Shown here in pieces: positions 1 to 8,197 of a DNA stretch of 64,000 nucleotides. Each line of letters opens with the position of its first letter. The first letter of the stretch is position 1. The stretch is from JAIBDK01 sp965261915 (GTDB lineage Bacteria > Pseudomonadota > Gammaproteobacteria > Arenicellales > Poriferihabitantaceae), in the NCBI GenBank assembly GCA_965261915.1, contig CBDHDW010000013.1:1054001-1118000 (forward strand). Reading direction: 5' to 3'. The notes beneath the pieces are model-generated. The model saw nothing but the letters and a program-made list of their open reading frames with translations. It ran no database searches and was not told the origin of the DNA. A program made the position numbers and the translations under genes.

Positions 1-1480
1 ATCCCGATGTGATTCATTAAGATTATGATTTTTTCAAACGCACCCAAAGGTTATGTTTCCGTTGAGGCTTATGAAGAGCTGAAGCAGAAGAATGCACAAA
101 CGATAGCCCTGCTTGTGGCTCGCATTGAAGACCTTGAGCGTCGCCTCAGCTTGAACAGCAGCAACAGTAGCAAGCCGCCTTCAAGCGACGGCCTAAAGAA
201 GCCCAAGGCTGAACCCAGAACCAAAAGTCTGCGGAGAAAATCCGGTAAAAAGTCAGGCGGGCAGAAAAGCCACAAGGGAAGCACTCTGTGCCAAACGGCA
301 GACCCCGATCATGTTGAAGATCACTTTCCTTCTGTCTGCGGGCAATGTGGCACGCCCTTATCGCCATCAATGGCCGGGGATTACGCCGCACGACAGGTGT
401 TTGACCTGCCCGAGCCACAACCCCTGATGACAACGGAACACAGGGCACATGTCTGCCTTTGCGGCCACTGTGGGGAAACAACCAGGGCGGCGTTTCCTCT
501 GGAGGTGAAGGCACCCGTGCAGTACGGACCACGCATCGCCGGAGTGGCAACATATCTCCAATGCGCCCATTTCCTGCCGGAAGACAGACTGGCGCAAATA
601 ATGGCCGATTTGTTCAATGCCCCTTTGGTTCCTGCCACTGTGGCCGCCATGAACCGCAAAGCATCAGAGCGGCTCAAGGGGGTTGCTTCTCACCTGCAGG
701 ATGTGATCGCCCAACAGGTCCACGTCAAACATCTTGACGAGACGGGTTTCCGGATTACGGGGTGCCTGCAATGGCTTCACGTTGCCTGTACACCGCTTCT
801 GGCTTTCTACCGGGCCAGCAGCAAACGCGGTAATCTGTTATCCAATCTCACGGGCTGTATCGTGCATGATCATTGGCAGCCCTACTTCACGCTGGATGGT
901 GTTACCCATGCGTTGTGCAATGCACACCATTTACGGGAACTGCAAGCGTTGGTCGAAATAGAACAGGAAGATTGGGCTGGTCAGATGTAAAGGCTACTGC
1001 GGCGTGCGCACCATGTCACACAGGCCGCGCGGGATAAGGGCGTGGCGGTTTCAACGCCGCTTGTTGCGCTTATTAATCGGCGATACGACAGGATCATCAC
1101 CGCTGCATTGGGTTTCCATGAGGAATTGCCTCCACTCGTGCCGCCAAAACCCGGAAGACGGGGGCGCAAGAAGCGACGGACAGGACATAATCTGGCATTA
1201 CGATTGCGCGATCGCAAGGAAGGCACCCTGCGCTTTCTGACAGATCCCGACGTACCCTTCACAAACAACGAAGCTGAACGCGACCTGCGGATGATGAAGT
1301 TACGCCAGAAAATATCGGGAGGGTTCAGGTCTGAACAAGGGGCAGAGGATTTTGCCACCCTGCGCAGCGTCATCACAACGGCCAGAAAACAAGGATGGAA
1401 CATCATCGAAACACTGATGATGCCTGCCGATCAGATTATTGCAAAACTGAAATACGCTTAAAAACAACCTGGGCAGTTAC
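1..1480 (+). mobile_element. IS66-family element, ISBst12-like, copy 1 (left end outside window)
   Basis: This is the first of two near-identical elements; the other is at 31873-33410. The right end is GGGCAGTTAC at 1471-1480, the same terminus as in copy 2. By comparison with copy 2, the missing left end lies 58 bp before the window start. The element carries a single large transposase gene and no TnpA/TnpB accessory genes, which is the layout of the ISBst12 subgroup of IS66. The transposase here has an in-frame stop, so this copy is probably immobile unless helped in trans by copy 2. The flanking target duplication cannot be checked because the left junction is outside the window. Confidence 0.85.
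25..1461 (+). pseudogene. IS66-family transposase (TnpC-like), nonsense-mutated
   Basis: The reading frame matches the intact 478-residue transposase of copy 2 along its whole length and has the same codon count. At codon 322 (988-990) a TAA replaces the CAA (Gln) present in copy 2, a single C-to-T change. Translation would yield a 321-residue product. The N-terminal half has a coiled-coil/Leu-rich start, a basic linker and a zinc-binding segment with paired Cys (CGQCG, CLCGHCG). The DDE catalytic core of IS66 transposases begins around the conserved HLDETGFR and ends with an NNEAERDLR segment, here at about 1264-1290. The stop therefore removes the C-terminal catalytic glutamate region. The frame downstream of the stop is otherwise open, which indicates a recent event. 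Confidence 0.9.
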
Positions 1481-1862
1481 AATATCACACACAATAAGTT
1501 CGGCTGCCAGAGGATTTAGAAACTCCAAAAACTATCGCGTTTCAATTCTGTTTCACTACGGAAAACTCAATCTATCCCCACAGGGTTCAAAGTAGAACTT
1601 TTTATTTTTATTCTTATTCTTAGAGACTTTTGCATAATCTACAAAACACTCGGCGCAAATCACAAACAACGTGATTTTTTATAAACTTGCCTCATTTTTT
1701 CGCCCATGTTCTCTCAATCATCAATACGACACCAAAAAAGCCTCTATTTCGGCACTTTTAACCACTTTTAGTGTGTTTTTATCTGTTTTATTGCCCATTT
1801 AGGCGCAACTCTCCTGTAAAAGTCGCAGTTGTTTGAAAATATTCATCCCGGTTTTAAGGTTA
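1481..1862. other. Intergenic AT-rich stretch, no gene recognised
   Basis: About 380 bp lie between the IS66 right end and an IS1595 fragment with no convincing open frame. A segment starting GAGACTTTTGCATAATC near 1623 resembles the start of transposable-element termini (compare GAGACTATGCAAG at 34801), so this may be another piece of mobile-element debris, but I cannot assign it. Confidence 0.5.
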
Positions 1863-1918
1863 CCTAATTACCATCTAACATAAGCCTATCTTCAGCAGCT
1901 TTTCCGGCATCGGTGGCG
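1863..1918. repeat. Orphan IS1595-family terminal fragment
   Basis: These 56 bp match, with a few differences, the left end of the complete IS1595 element at 35629-35684. They include the terminal CCTAATTACCA and the internal TTTTCCGGCATCGGTGGCG. The match stops exactly where the IS3 element begins at 1919, so an IS1595 copy was once here and has been cut by the IS3 insertion or a later rearrangement. Confidence 0.8.
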
Positions 1919-1961
1919 GAAGGTGTCAACCTCATATGGACAGTTATTTTAAAGATAACAT

Positions 1962-3029
1962 CTATTTCACATAACCAGCGGCCGTGAGTGTCGGGAAGTT
2001 AACACGGTCGCAACGCATAGTCCCATCATTGCTGGACTCTACGGGGTTGATTGCCACTGTTGCTGGTGGCAATGATGCTCTCGGTCGTCCTCGAACAAAG
2101 CGTTCGGGGTTCTGCCGGTAACGTTCATCAAGCGCTCGCTGCTTTTGCTCGACCACGTCACGATATCGTCCTGTAAAGACCTGTTCCGGGGTAAACCCTG
2201 CCAGCCCACTGTGATGGTGTTTGAAGTTGTACCAGTGGAAATAACCTTCACACCAGAGCCGCGCGTGTGACATCGTGTCAAAGCGACCGGGATAATCCGG
2301 TTGGTATTTCTGCGTCTTAAACTGACTTTCACTGAACGCATTATCATTGCTCACTCGAGGGCGGCTATGGCTACAGGTAACATCCAATTCTCGCATCAAG
2401 TCCAAATACCCGTGAGCGATCATCGGTGAACCACGATCCTGGTGTAGGGTAAGTTGACCAGGCTCAATACCATAGCGGGTGGTGGCCTCGTCCATCAGCT
2501 GCTTGGCTAGCGCGCTATTTTCCTTGCGTGAAACCATCCAGGCCACGACAAAGCGGCTGAACAGGTCGAGCACCACATATAGTGATAAGTAGATGCCCCG
2601 TCGCACCAGCGGCAGTTTCGTAATATCCCATGTCCAGACATCGTGCGGGCCCGTGGCTAACAGCCGCGGTATGGCATGGTGCTGTGCAGGCCGCTGATTG
2701 CGCCGATCACCGGTCTCCTGCAGGCTGCGAAGTAGCCGGTGCAGGGTGCTCACCGAACACAGATATTGCGCCTGCTCAAGCAGGCGGTGATAGACCTCAG
2801 CGGGTGGCTGATCACAATAAGGTTCACTGTGCAGCGTATCGATTACCGTTGCGCGTTCCTCGGCACTCAGTGCTCTCGGTTGCACAGCGTACTGCCGAGA
2901 ACGTTGCGGCTCTAGATCACTGTCAGCTCGTTTTCTGTGCGCATAAACACTGCTGCGATTGAGTCCCAGCGCACGGCACGCTTGCGACAATGGCCGTCTT
3001 GCAGGGCGATGGGTAATCACGTTATTCAC
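1962..3029 (-). CDS. IS3-family transposase OrfB (DDE integrase)
   Basis: This 355-residue protein catalyses transposition together with OrfA. It has an N-terminal HTH-like/HTH_21 segment followed by an rve-type integrase core. The catalytic acidic residues are visible in WTWDITK (first Asp), HQDRGSPM (second Asp) and NAFSESQFKT (Glu). It starts at GTG overlapping the orfA stop in a GTGA junction, which implies translational coupling or frameshifting as in other IS3 elements. It appears intact. It differs from the copy-2 protein at only a few positions (for example RELDVTC here against REWDVTC). Confidence 0.92.
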   Translation of the reverse strand: MNNVITHRPARRPLSQACRALGLNRSSVYAHRKRADSDLEPQRSRQYAVQPRALSAEERATVIDTLHSEPYCDQPPAEVYHRLLEQAQYLCSVSTLHRLLRSLQETGDRRNQRPAQHHAIPRLLATGPHDVWTWDITKLPLVRRGIYLSLYVVLDLFSRFVVAWMVSRKENSALAKQLMDEATTRYGIEPGQLTLHQDRGSPMIAHGYLDLMRELDVTCSHSRPRVSNDNAFSESQFKTQKYQPDYPGRFDTMSHARLWCEGYFHWYNFKHHHSGLAGFTPEQVFTGRYRDVVEQKQRALDERYRQNPERFVRGRPRASLPPATVAINPVESSNDGTMRCDRVNFPTLTAAGYVK

Positions 3030-3430
3030 ACATCCTTCCCACTGCGTAAACGATCGAGCATCGACAAGGCTTTTTTTTGCAAATCCAGACAGTCGTTGGC
3101 AATCTCCAACTTGCGGTTCAGGCGATTGTTTTCTTTCTCAAGCGGCTCGATGCGCCGTTGAGCCGGTGTCTTCGAGGGTGCCGGGCCGGGAGCGCTCTTG
3201 CTCAGGCCAGCAACCCCGTTTTCGGCATACTCGCGGCGCCAGGCGGAGAGTTGATTGCTGTAGAGTTTCTCACGGCGTAACAGAGCACCCAGTTCACCGT
3301 GCTTACAGGCGTCAGCTTCGGCCATCATGCGTAGCTTATACTCCGGCTTGAACTGGCGACGCGTGCGTTTCTCCAGTGCGGGCTCTGGTGTGACTTGTGT
3401 ATTGAGTGGATCTGAGTGTGCTTTTGGCAT
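3026..3430 (-). CDS. IS3-family transposase OrfA (HTH DNA-binding protein)
   Basis: This 134-residue protein recognises the element ends. It contains a transposase_8-type helix-turn-helix (FKPEYKLRMMAEAD onward) and a C-terminal Leu-rich coiled coil (RIEPLEKENNRLNRKLEIA) used for dimerisation with OrfB in this family. It lies directly upstream of orfB and overlaps it by 4 bases. It is almost identical to the OrfA at 30314-30718. Confidence 0.9.
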   Translation of the reverse strand: MPKAHSDPLNTQVTPEPALEKRTRRQFKPEYKLRMMAEADACKHGELGALLRREKLYSNQLSAWRREYAENGVAGLSKSAPGPAPSKTPAQRRIEPLEKENNRLNRKLEIANDCLDLQKKALSMLDRLRSGKDV

Positions 3431-3510
3431 TGTGTGGTTCCTGCATCCATAGCCCTGAAATCTATGTTATCCCAAACAGGGAGTGTATGGGATCAGGTTG
3501 ACACACAGGG

Positions 3511-3775
3511 GTGCGGCATAGCTGTTTCCCGGTTGATCATGTGAGGGTGTTCCGCCCGAAAATGGCAAGAATTTCCGTAAAAAGACCAGTTTCTTTGTCC
3601 CAAACGCAGAAATAGCAACCCAGTCATTCGCCCCGGACAACACGGCACATAACGTCAAAAGCAAAATCGCTGCCAAAGGGCAAAGCAGCCTTGTTTGTTG
3701 TCGTGGGTCAGATAAAGTTGAAAAATGCGTAAGAAAATCAAGGGCGTGGCTGTCGGCTGCGTCGGTATTTGACAT
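3511..3775 (-). pseudogene. ISAs1-family transposase, N-terminal stub
   Basis: The N-terminal about 80 residues match the start of ISAs1/H-repeat-associated transposases: FLTHFSTLSDPRQQ, then a hydrophobic LLCPLAAILLLTLCAVL segment, then WVAISAFG and FLPFSGGTPSHD. The family norm is about 370 residues; here the reading frame runs into the IS3 element end at 3510 and the DDE core is missing. It is a decayed element truncated by the neighbouring IS3. Confidence 0.75.
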
Positions 3776-3847
3776 GCAAGGTGACCTCATTAAAATCTGA
3801 AAGACCACGCATTGAATCAACCCTTACCGCATTTGTCACCGGCTAAT

Positions 3848-4244
3848 TTATTCCTGCGATTGCCCTGTGATAAGTAATTTTGGTTTGATCTTTTCGGCTT
3901 GTCTTGCAACATCATTATAATCGATTAAACCACTTGATTTGTCTGCTCCATAGTGGTTGTGCATCAAACCATCGACCAGACAAATTTGGAGCAGCACCAT
4001 GGCTCAAATGGCCTCCTGCCACCAAATTCAGACTTAATATCCGATCTCCTGGCCGGTTTCCTGGATATCCTTCCAGCGTTTTATTGGTAATTGGATGAGC
4101 CAGAGCGTCAAGAACTGCCTGGCTAACCATGTTTTCAGAAGCAATCAATTCAATTTGATTCTTTTGGCGTTGTAACTCCTGCTGTAATGCATCGCTTACC
4201 GGCGAATCAACTTTCCCCACACTATCGCTGAAAAATTTATTCAT
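3848..4244 (-). pseudogene. Serine hydroxymethyltransferase fragment (glyA-like), deleted and frameshifted
   Basis: The frame begins with a typical SHMT N-terminus, including RQKNQIELIASEN. After EGYPGNRP it jumps to GDRILSLNLVAGGHLSHG and APNLSGRWFDA, which in an intact SHMT lies some 40 residues further on, so an internal deletion has occurred. The frame then shifts; the other frame continues with YGADKSSGLIDYNDV and ends at KLLITGQSQE-stop near 3848. Only about a third of the about 420-residue enzyme is represented and the PLP lysine region is missing. It is a relic; a functional glyA presumably exists elsewhere. Confidence 0.8.
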
Positions 4245-4281
4245 CCAACCTCTTCCGCGTATCGATCTTTTTAGTGACTCA

Positions 4282-4773
4282 TTAGTGACCGCTATGAGCC
4301 GTTTTCAAATCTATGGATTCGTTGGTCACCACAACAACAGTTTGGATTCTACCGGCTTCACGAAATTTCAGCGTCACGTCATACTCCCTGCCTTCTGCCA
4401 ATGCCTCTTTTAAACCCATCAGCATTATATGCATCCCGCCAGGCTGAAAAAGAATATGCCCTTTCTCAGGAACTTTCACCGTAGGCAGATGCTGCATTTT
4501 CACCTGCCCATTGCCGGAAACAATATCATGCATTTCGATCTTCTCTGCGATCATTGATTCAACACCCAGCAACTCGTCAGCCGCGCCCCTGTTTTTCACC
4601 ATTAAATAAGCAGCGCCGTTAGCGGACGATGCCGGAATGGGTATTGACCAGCCTTTGCTTACCGACAAGCCATCACGGGTACTATGTTGATCCATACTGT
4701 GAGCGCCAGCCAAATACCAAATACCGAGCGCCAATAAAATCGCACCTGTAACAGCTGCAAAATGTTTTCTCAT
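4282..4773 (-). CDS. PCu(A)C-family periplasmic copper chaperone
   Basis: This 163-residue protein starts with an N-terminal hydrophobic signal/anchor (residues 5-25). The PCuAC domain follows, with the copper-binding Met/His set visible as KIEMHDIV, then QVKMQHLP, then PGGMHIMLMGL. Members of this family carry Cu(I) in the periplasm for cytochrome oxidase CuA assembly. A final GH tail adds a possible metal ligand. It lies 16 bp downstream of bluB on the same strand and may be co-transcribed with the cobalamin genes, though that link may be only positional. Confidence 0.85.
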   Translation of the reverse strand: MRKHFAAVTGAILLALGIWYLAGAHSMDQHSTRDGLSVSKGWSIPIPASSANGAAYLMVKNRGAADELLGVESMIAEKIEMHDIVSGNGQVKMQHLPTVKVPEKGHILFQPGGMHIMLMGLKEALAEGREYDVTLKFREAGRIQTVVVVTNESIDLKTAHSGH

Positions 4774-4789
4774 TGAATCAAAACCTTAC

Positions 4790-5440
4790 CTAATCAAAAT
4801 CAACCGGTTCGCCCCAGGTATTTTCGAACAATATCTCGTCGAAACCTCTTTCAGTATCCCAGCCTTCCGCTTTTAGCAAAGGCTCCGGATAAAATTCATC
4901 TACATGCCCAATACACAAAACTGCTGCGGGATAACTATCTTCCGGCATGTTTAAAAGAGCCGCAAGCTCGTCGGGTTGGAAAAAAGACACCCAGCCCATA
5001 CCAATTCCTTCGGCGCGCGCCGCCAGCCAAATATTTTGAATGGCACAGGACAGCGAAGCCAAATCCATTTCAGGCATCGTTCTGCGGCCAAGAACATATT
5101 GCTCCCGCCCTTCCATCAGCGCCGCTACCCAAACCTCCGAACACTCTTTTACACCTTCAAGCTTGAGTTTCATGTAATCGTTTTTACGTGACCCTACGGC
5201 GTCTCCGGTCTCTATAATTTCCTGCCGAACCATTTCATATATACCGTCACGTGTGGCCGTATCAGTGATTCGGACAAATCGCCAGGGCTGCATATAACCG
5301 ACACTCGGTGCTTGTTGTGCAGCCTTCATCAGGTTTTTAAGTATCTTCTGGGTAATCGGCTTACCGTTAAAGTGCCGCATATCCCTACGCTCGCGAATTA
5401 CACGATAGACAGTATCTTTTTCGGCCTGGCTGTAGCTCAT
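4790..5440 (-). CDS. bluB: 5,6-dimethylbenzimidazole synthase BluB
   Basis: This 216-residue flavoenzyme fragments reduced FMN with O2 to make 5,6-dimethylbenzimidazole, the lower ligand of cobalamin. It is a nitroreductase-fold protein. The N-terminal RERRDMRHF and QQAPSVGYMQPWRF stretches are characteristic of BluB rather than generic nitroreductases, as is the EGIGMGWVSFF segment. Length is normal for BluB. It sits downstream of cobD and cobQ on the same strand. Its presence indicates aerobic synthesis of true cobalamin rather than a pseudocobamide. Confidence 0.92.
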   Translation of the reverse strand: MSYSQAEKDTVYRVIRERRDMRHFNGKPITQKILKNLMKAAQQAPSVGYMQPWRFVRITDTATRDGIYEMVRQEIIETGDAVGSRKNDYMKLKLEGVKECSEVWVAALMEGREQYVLGRRTMPEMDLASLSCAIQNIWLAARAEGIGMGWVSFFQPDELAALLNMPEDSYPAAVLCIGHVDEFYPEPLLKAEGWDTERGFDEILFENTWGEPVDFD

Positions 5441-5477
5441 TTCTAATCATAGGGAATGTGGTTTTCAGGTCGGGATA

Positions 5478-6425
5478 CTAACCTAAATACCCTATCGAAC
5501 ATGTGATAAAAGCATAAACAAATATCCAAACTGCGACACTTCGGTGTATCAGTTTGATTGCATTATCTATGTCAACGACTTCCACCGACCTACCCACCCC
5601 CAGCAATGGTTTATTTTCGTTTACTCCGTTGTAGGAAACTGCACCGCCAAATTGCACCTGCAATGCACCTGCACCACTGGCCATTACCATCCCGGCGTTG
5701 ACGCTTTTGTGTTTGCCGGCTATCGCTCTGTAACTTTTCCATGCATCATAAAATGATCCCGACAATCCATAGGCAACTGCAGTAAGTCTTGCAGGAGCCC
5801 AGCCAAGCACATCATCAAGTCTTGCAGCCGCATATCCAAATTCCAGATAGCGGTCGGTTTTATAGCCCCACATCGCATCCAGCGTATTCGACAATCGATG
5901 TATAACCACCGCTGCCGGACCCGCCACGGCGTACCAGAACAACGATGCAAATAAACAGTCGTTGCCATTTTCTATGGTCGACTCCAGGGTAGACCCCACG
6001 ACTTGCGTCGCGTCCATTTCACCGGTATCCCGACTGACAATAAGTGCCAGCTTGCTTCGTGCTGATGGCAAATCACCTTTCATTAACGGGGTTGCAACAG
6101 CGCGGGCATGCTGCTTCATACCATGCCAACCGATTGCCAACCATAAAATACCGATATCAAATACTGCCCGCAGCCAGCCAATTTCAATCAGACTCTCGAA
6201 GTACCAGACAACGAATCCTGGAATCGTTAACAACACCGCAACACTCAACAACCCTCTAAATTTACGACTCCCGCGGTTTGCCGCCAACTCCAGCCTGGTC
6301 GCGATATCTCCGAAAGCGGTTAGCGGGTGAAATCGAGGCTCTGCCAAAATCCGGTCTAGTAATAAAGCCCCTAACCACACCCACAAAGGAGCAAACAAAA
6401 TTAATTCCATGTTATGCGTGACCAT
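5478..6425 (-). CDS. cobD: Adenosylcobinamide-phosphate synthase (CobD/CbiB)
   Basis: This 315-residue integral membrane protein attaches the aminopropanol (phosphate) arm to adenosylcobyric acid. Diagnostic signatures are LLLDRILAEPRFHPLTAFG near the N-terminus, the central ENGNDCLFASLFWYAVAGP, and the CobD-type DDVLGWAPARLTA and FGGAVSYNGV segments. Several hydrophobic helices are apparent. Two Met codons (residues 1 and 6) could start it; the first is given. It follows cobQ by 29 bp in the same direction, which fits an operon cobQ-cobD-bluB. Confidence 0.93.
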   Translation of the reverse strand: MVTHNMELILFAPLWVWLGALLLDRILAEPRFHPLTAFGDIATRLELAANRGSRKFRGLLSVAVLLTIPGFVVWYFESLIEIGWLRAVFDIGILWLAIGWHGMKQHARAVATPLMKGDLPSARSKLALIVSRDTGEMDATQVVGSTLESTIENGNDCLFASLFWYAVAGPAAVVIHRLSNTLDAMWGYKTDRYLEFGYAAARLDDVLGWAPARLTAVAYGLSGSFYDAWKSYRAIAGKHKSVNAGMVMASGAGALQVQFGGAVSYNGVNENKPLLGVGRSVEVVDIDNAIKLIHRSVAVWIFVYAFITCSIGYLG

Positions 6426-6454
6426 GAGAAATGACTGAACGATCCAGGAAAAGA

Positions 6455-7942
6455 CTAATCTGGTTCACCAAATAATGATAGTACCCGGGTTAATCCTATT
6501 TCCTGCTCCAGCATATCAGCCACCCGATTGAGTTGATCATCTTTCATTTCGGCATAATCAAATTGTTCAGTGGATTTCAAACCAGCCCAGTCCAGCAAAT
6601 ATTCCCTGGCGGATTCAAGATCAAAAACACCGTGAAGGTAGGTACAAAAAATTTGATTATCCGCTGAAAATACGCCGTCATACTTTGTTCCACTGCCCTG
6701 ACTCAATTCAATTGCCGGTTGTAAATTTCCACCAAACTGAGTATCACCCATATGGATCTCATAGCCAGAAACGGCAGCACAACCATTGACAAAGCGGCCA
6801 TTTACCCGTGTCAGCTGTTTCCCAGGCTGTAACGTTGTTTCATAGTCGATTAATCCAAGACCGGGCCTGGAACCCTGAGCCCCTTCTAGCCCTTGTGGAT
6901 CATGAATCTTGGTCCCAATCATTTGATAACCGCCGCATATTCCGATCAATTTCCCGCCGTAACGTAAGTGGCGCTGCACATAGGACTCCCAACCGTTGGA
7001 ACGAAGCCAGTCGAGATCGCTGATCGTACTTTTACTGCCTGGAAGTACCATCAGATCAGCGGGCCGCTTTTCATCGCCCTGATCAACAAATAGCAAATCC
7101 ACATCAGGGTGAATTCGCAGCACATCAAAATCTGTATGGTTACTGATTCTCGGTATCCTTGGAACAACAACCGTTAGCTTCTCACGTAATTTTGACGACG
7201 ATGCCGGGTCTGACCGGTTTCGATAATCCACAGCATCTTCCGCTTCAATATGTAAACCGGGTAAATAGGGCAAAACGCCGAGCGTACTGACCCCGGTTGT
7301 TTCTGTTAACCAATCGATGCCAGAGTCGAGCAAATTTCGATCTCCCCTAAAACGATTGATCAAAAAGCCTTTTATTAATTGTTGTTCACTAGCCGGCAAG
7401 CAAGCCATCGTTCCGGTAAGGTGAGCAAAAACACCGCCACGATCGATATCTGCAACCAGTAACACAGGGCAGTTCGCTACCGTGGCAAAGCCCATATTAG
7501 CAACATCATTATCGCGAAGATTGACTTCTGCAGGACTCCCAGCGCCTTCTGCCACGATATAGTCGTATTGTTTGGTTAAACGCTCCCACGATTCAAGCAC
7601 GTAGTGGATCGCCTTCTTTTTGAACTGGTGATACTCCACCGCGTCCATATTACCAATAGAATGACCGTTAATAATAACCTGCGCCCCTTTATCACTATTG
7701 GGTTTCAACAAAATCGGATTCATATCGGTATGTGGCTCGATTCCGCTGGCTTCCGCCTGTACCGCCTGAGAGCGCCCTATTTCACCCTGGTCAATTGTTA
7801 CTGCACTGTTTAGCGCCATGTTCTGCGGCTTAAATGGGGCCACGCTGTATCCATTTCTGGACAGCAGCCGACATAATCCGGCAGCAATAACACTTTTTCC
7901 TGCGTTCGAGGTTGTTCCCTGGATCATTAAGGCTTTGGACAT
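6455..7942 (-). CDS. cobQ: Cobyric acid synthase (CobQ/CbiP)
   Basis: This 495-residue ATP-dependent glutamine amidotransferase amidates four side chains of adenosylcobyrinic a,c-diamide. The N-terminal dethiobiotin-synthetase-like domain has the nucleotide-binding GTTSNAGKS (residues 9-17) and the VAEGAGSPAEVNLR segment. The C-terminal type I glutaminase domain shows the catalytic Cys336 in GICGGYQM and the His in TYLHGVFD. Length is normal. It is the first gene of the leftward cobalamin cluster. I looked for a cobalamin riboswitch (B12-box) in the 255 bp upstream and did not find one. Confidence 0.95.
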   Translation of the reverse strand: MSKALMIQGTTSNAGKSVIAAGLCRLLSRNGYSVAPFKPQNMALNSAVTIDQGEIGRSQAVQAEASGIEPHTDMNPILLKPNSDKGAQVIINGHSIGNMDAVEYHQFKKKAIHYVLESWERLTKQYDYIVAEGAGSPAEVNLRDNDVANMGFATVANCPVLLVADIDRGGVFAHLTGTMACLPASEQQLIKGFLINRFRGDRNLLDSGIDWLTETTGVSTLGVLPYLPGLHIEAEDAVDYRNRSDPASSSKLREKLTVVVPRIPRISNHTDFDVLRIHPDVDLLFVDQGDEKRPADLMVLPGSKSTISDLDWLRSNGWESYVQRHLRYGGKLIGICGGYQMIGTKIHDPQGLEGAQGSRPGLGLIDYETTLQPGKQLTRVNGRFVNGCAAVSGYEIHMGDTQFGGNLQPAIELSQGSGTKYDGVFSADNQIFCTYLHGVFDLESAREYLLDWAGLKSTEQFDYAEMKDDQLNRVADMLEQEIGLTRVLSLFGEPD

Positions 7943-8197
7943 GGTATTGCAGAACGGTTATATGACTAAATCAGCTGGTATTACTTACCGAATTTGGTTG
8001 GTACTGCATATTTGCGGGATAATTGCACATAATCTCCAGACAGACTGAATCAAACAACGATTTGTTCTTTAAAATTTACTACAGGTTATTGTACATTTAC
8101 ACCAATATGCTTTCGAATCCGCATACACGACTATAAATTTCCCTACATCATTAAAACAGGCTAAAAACCCGCTACGCGAATACTACAAGGACAACCC

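Larger units (their letters stand above)
1919..3510 (-). mobile_element. IS3-family element, copy 1
   Basis: This is an about 1.59-kb element nearly identical to 29207-30798. It is bounded by imperfect inverted repeats whose core is GTGTCAACCT on the left (1923) and AGGTTGACAC on the right (ending 3504). The outer boundaries are set by where the two copies stop matching. It holds orfA and orfB on the minus strand in the usual IS3 arrangement. The left flank is an IS1595 fragment and the right flank an ISAs1 transposase stub, so it sits in older debris. I could not see a convincing target duplication. Confidence 0.88.

Noticed and set aside
7943..8197. Possible cobalamin riboswitch before cobQ
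   Set aside because: No B12-box-like motif or matching stems seen in either orientation.
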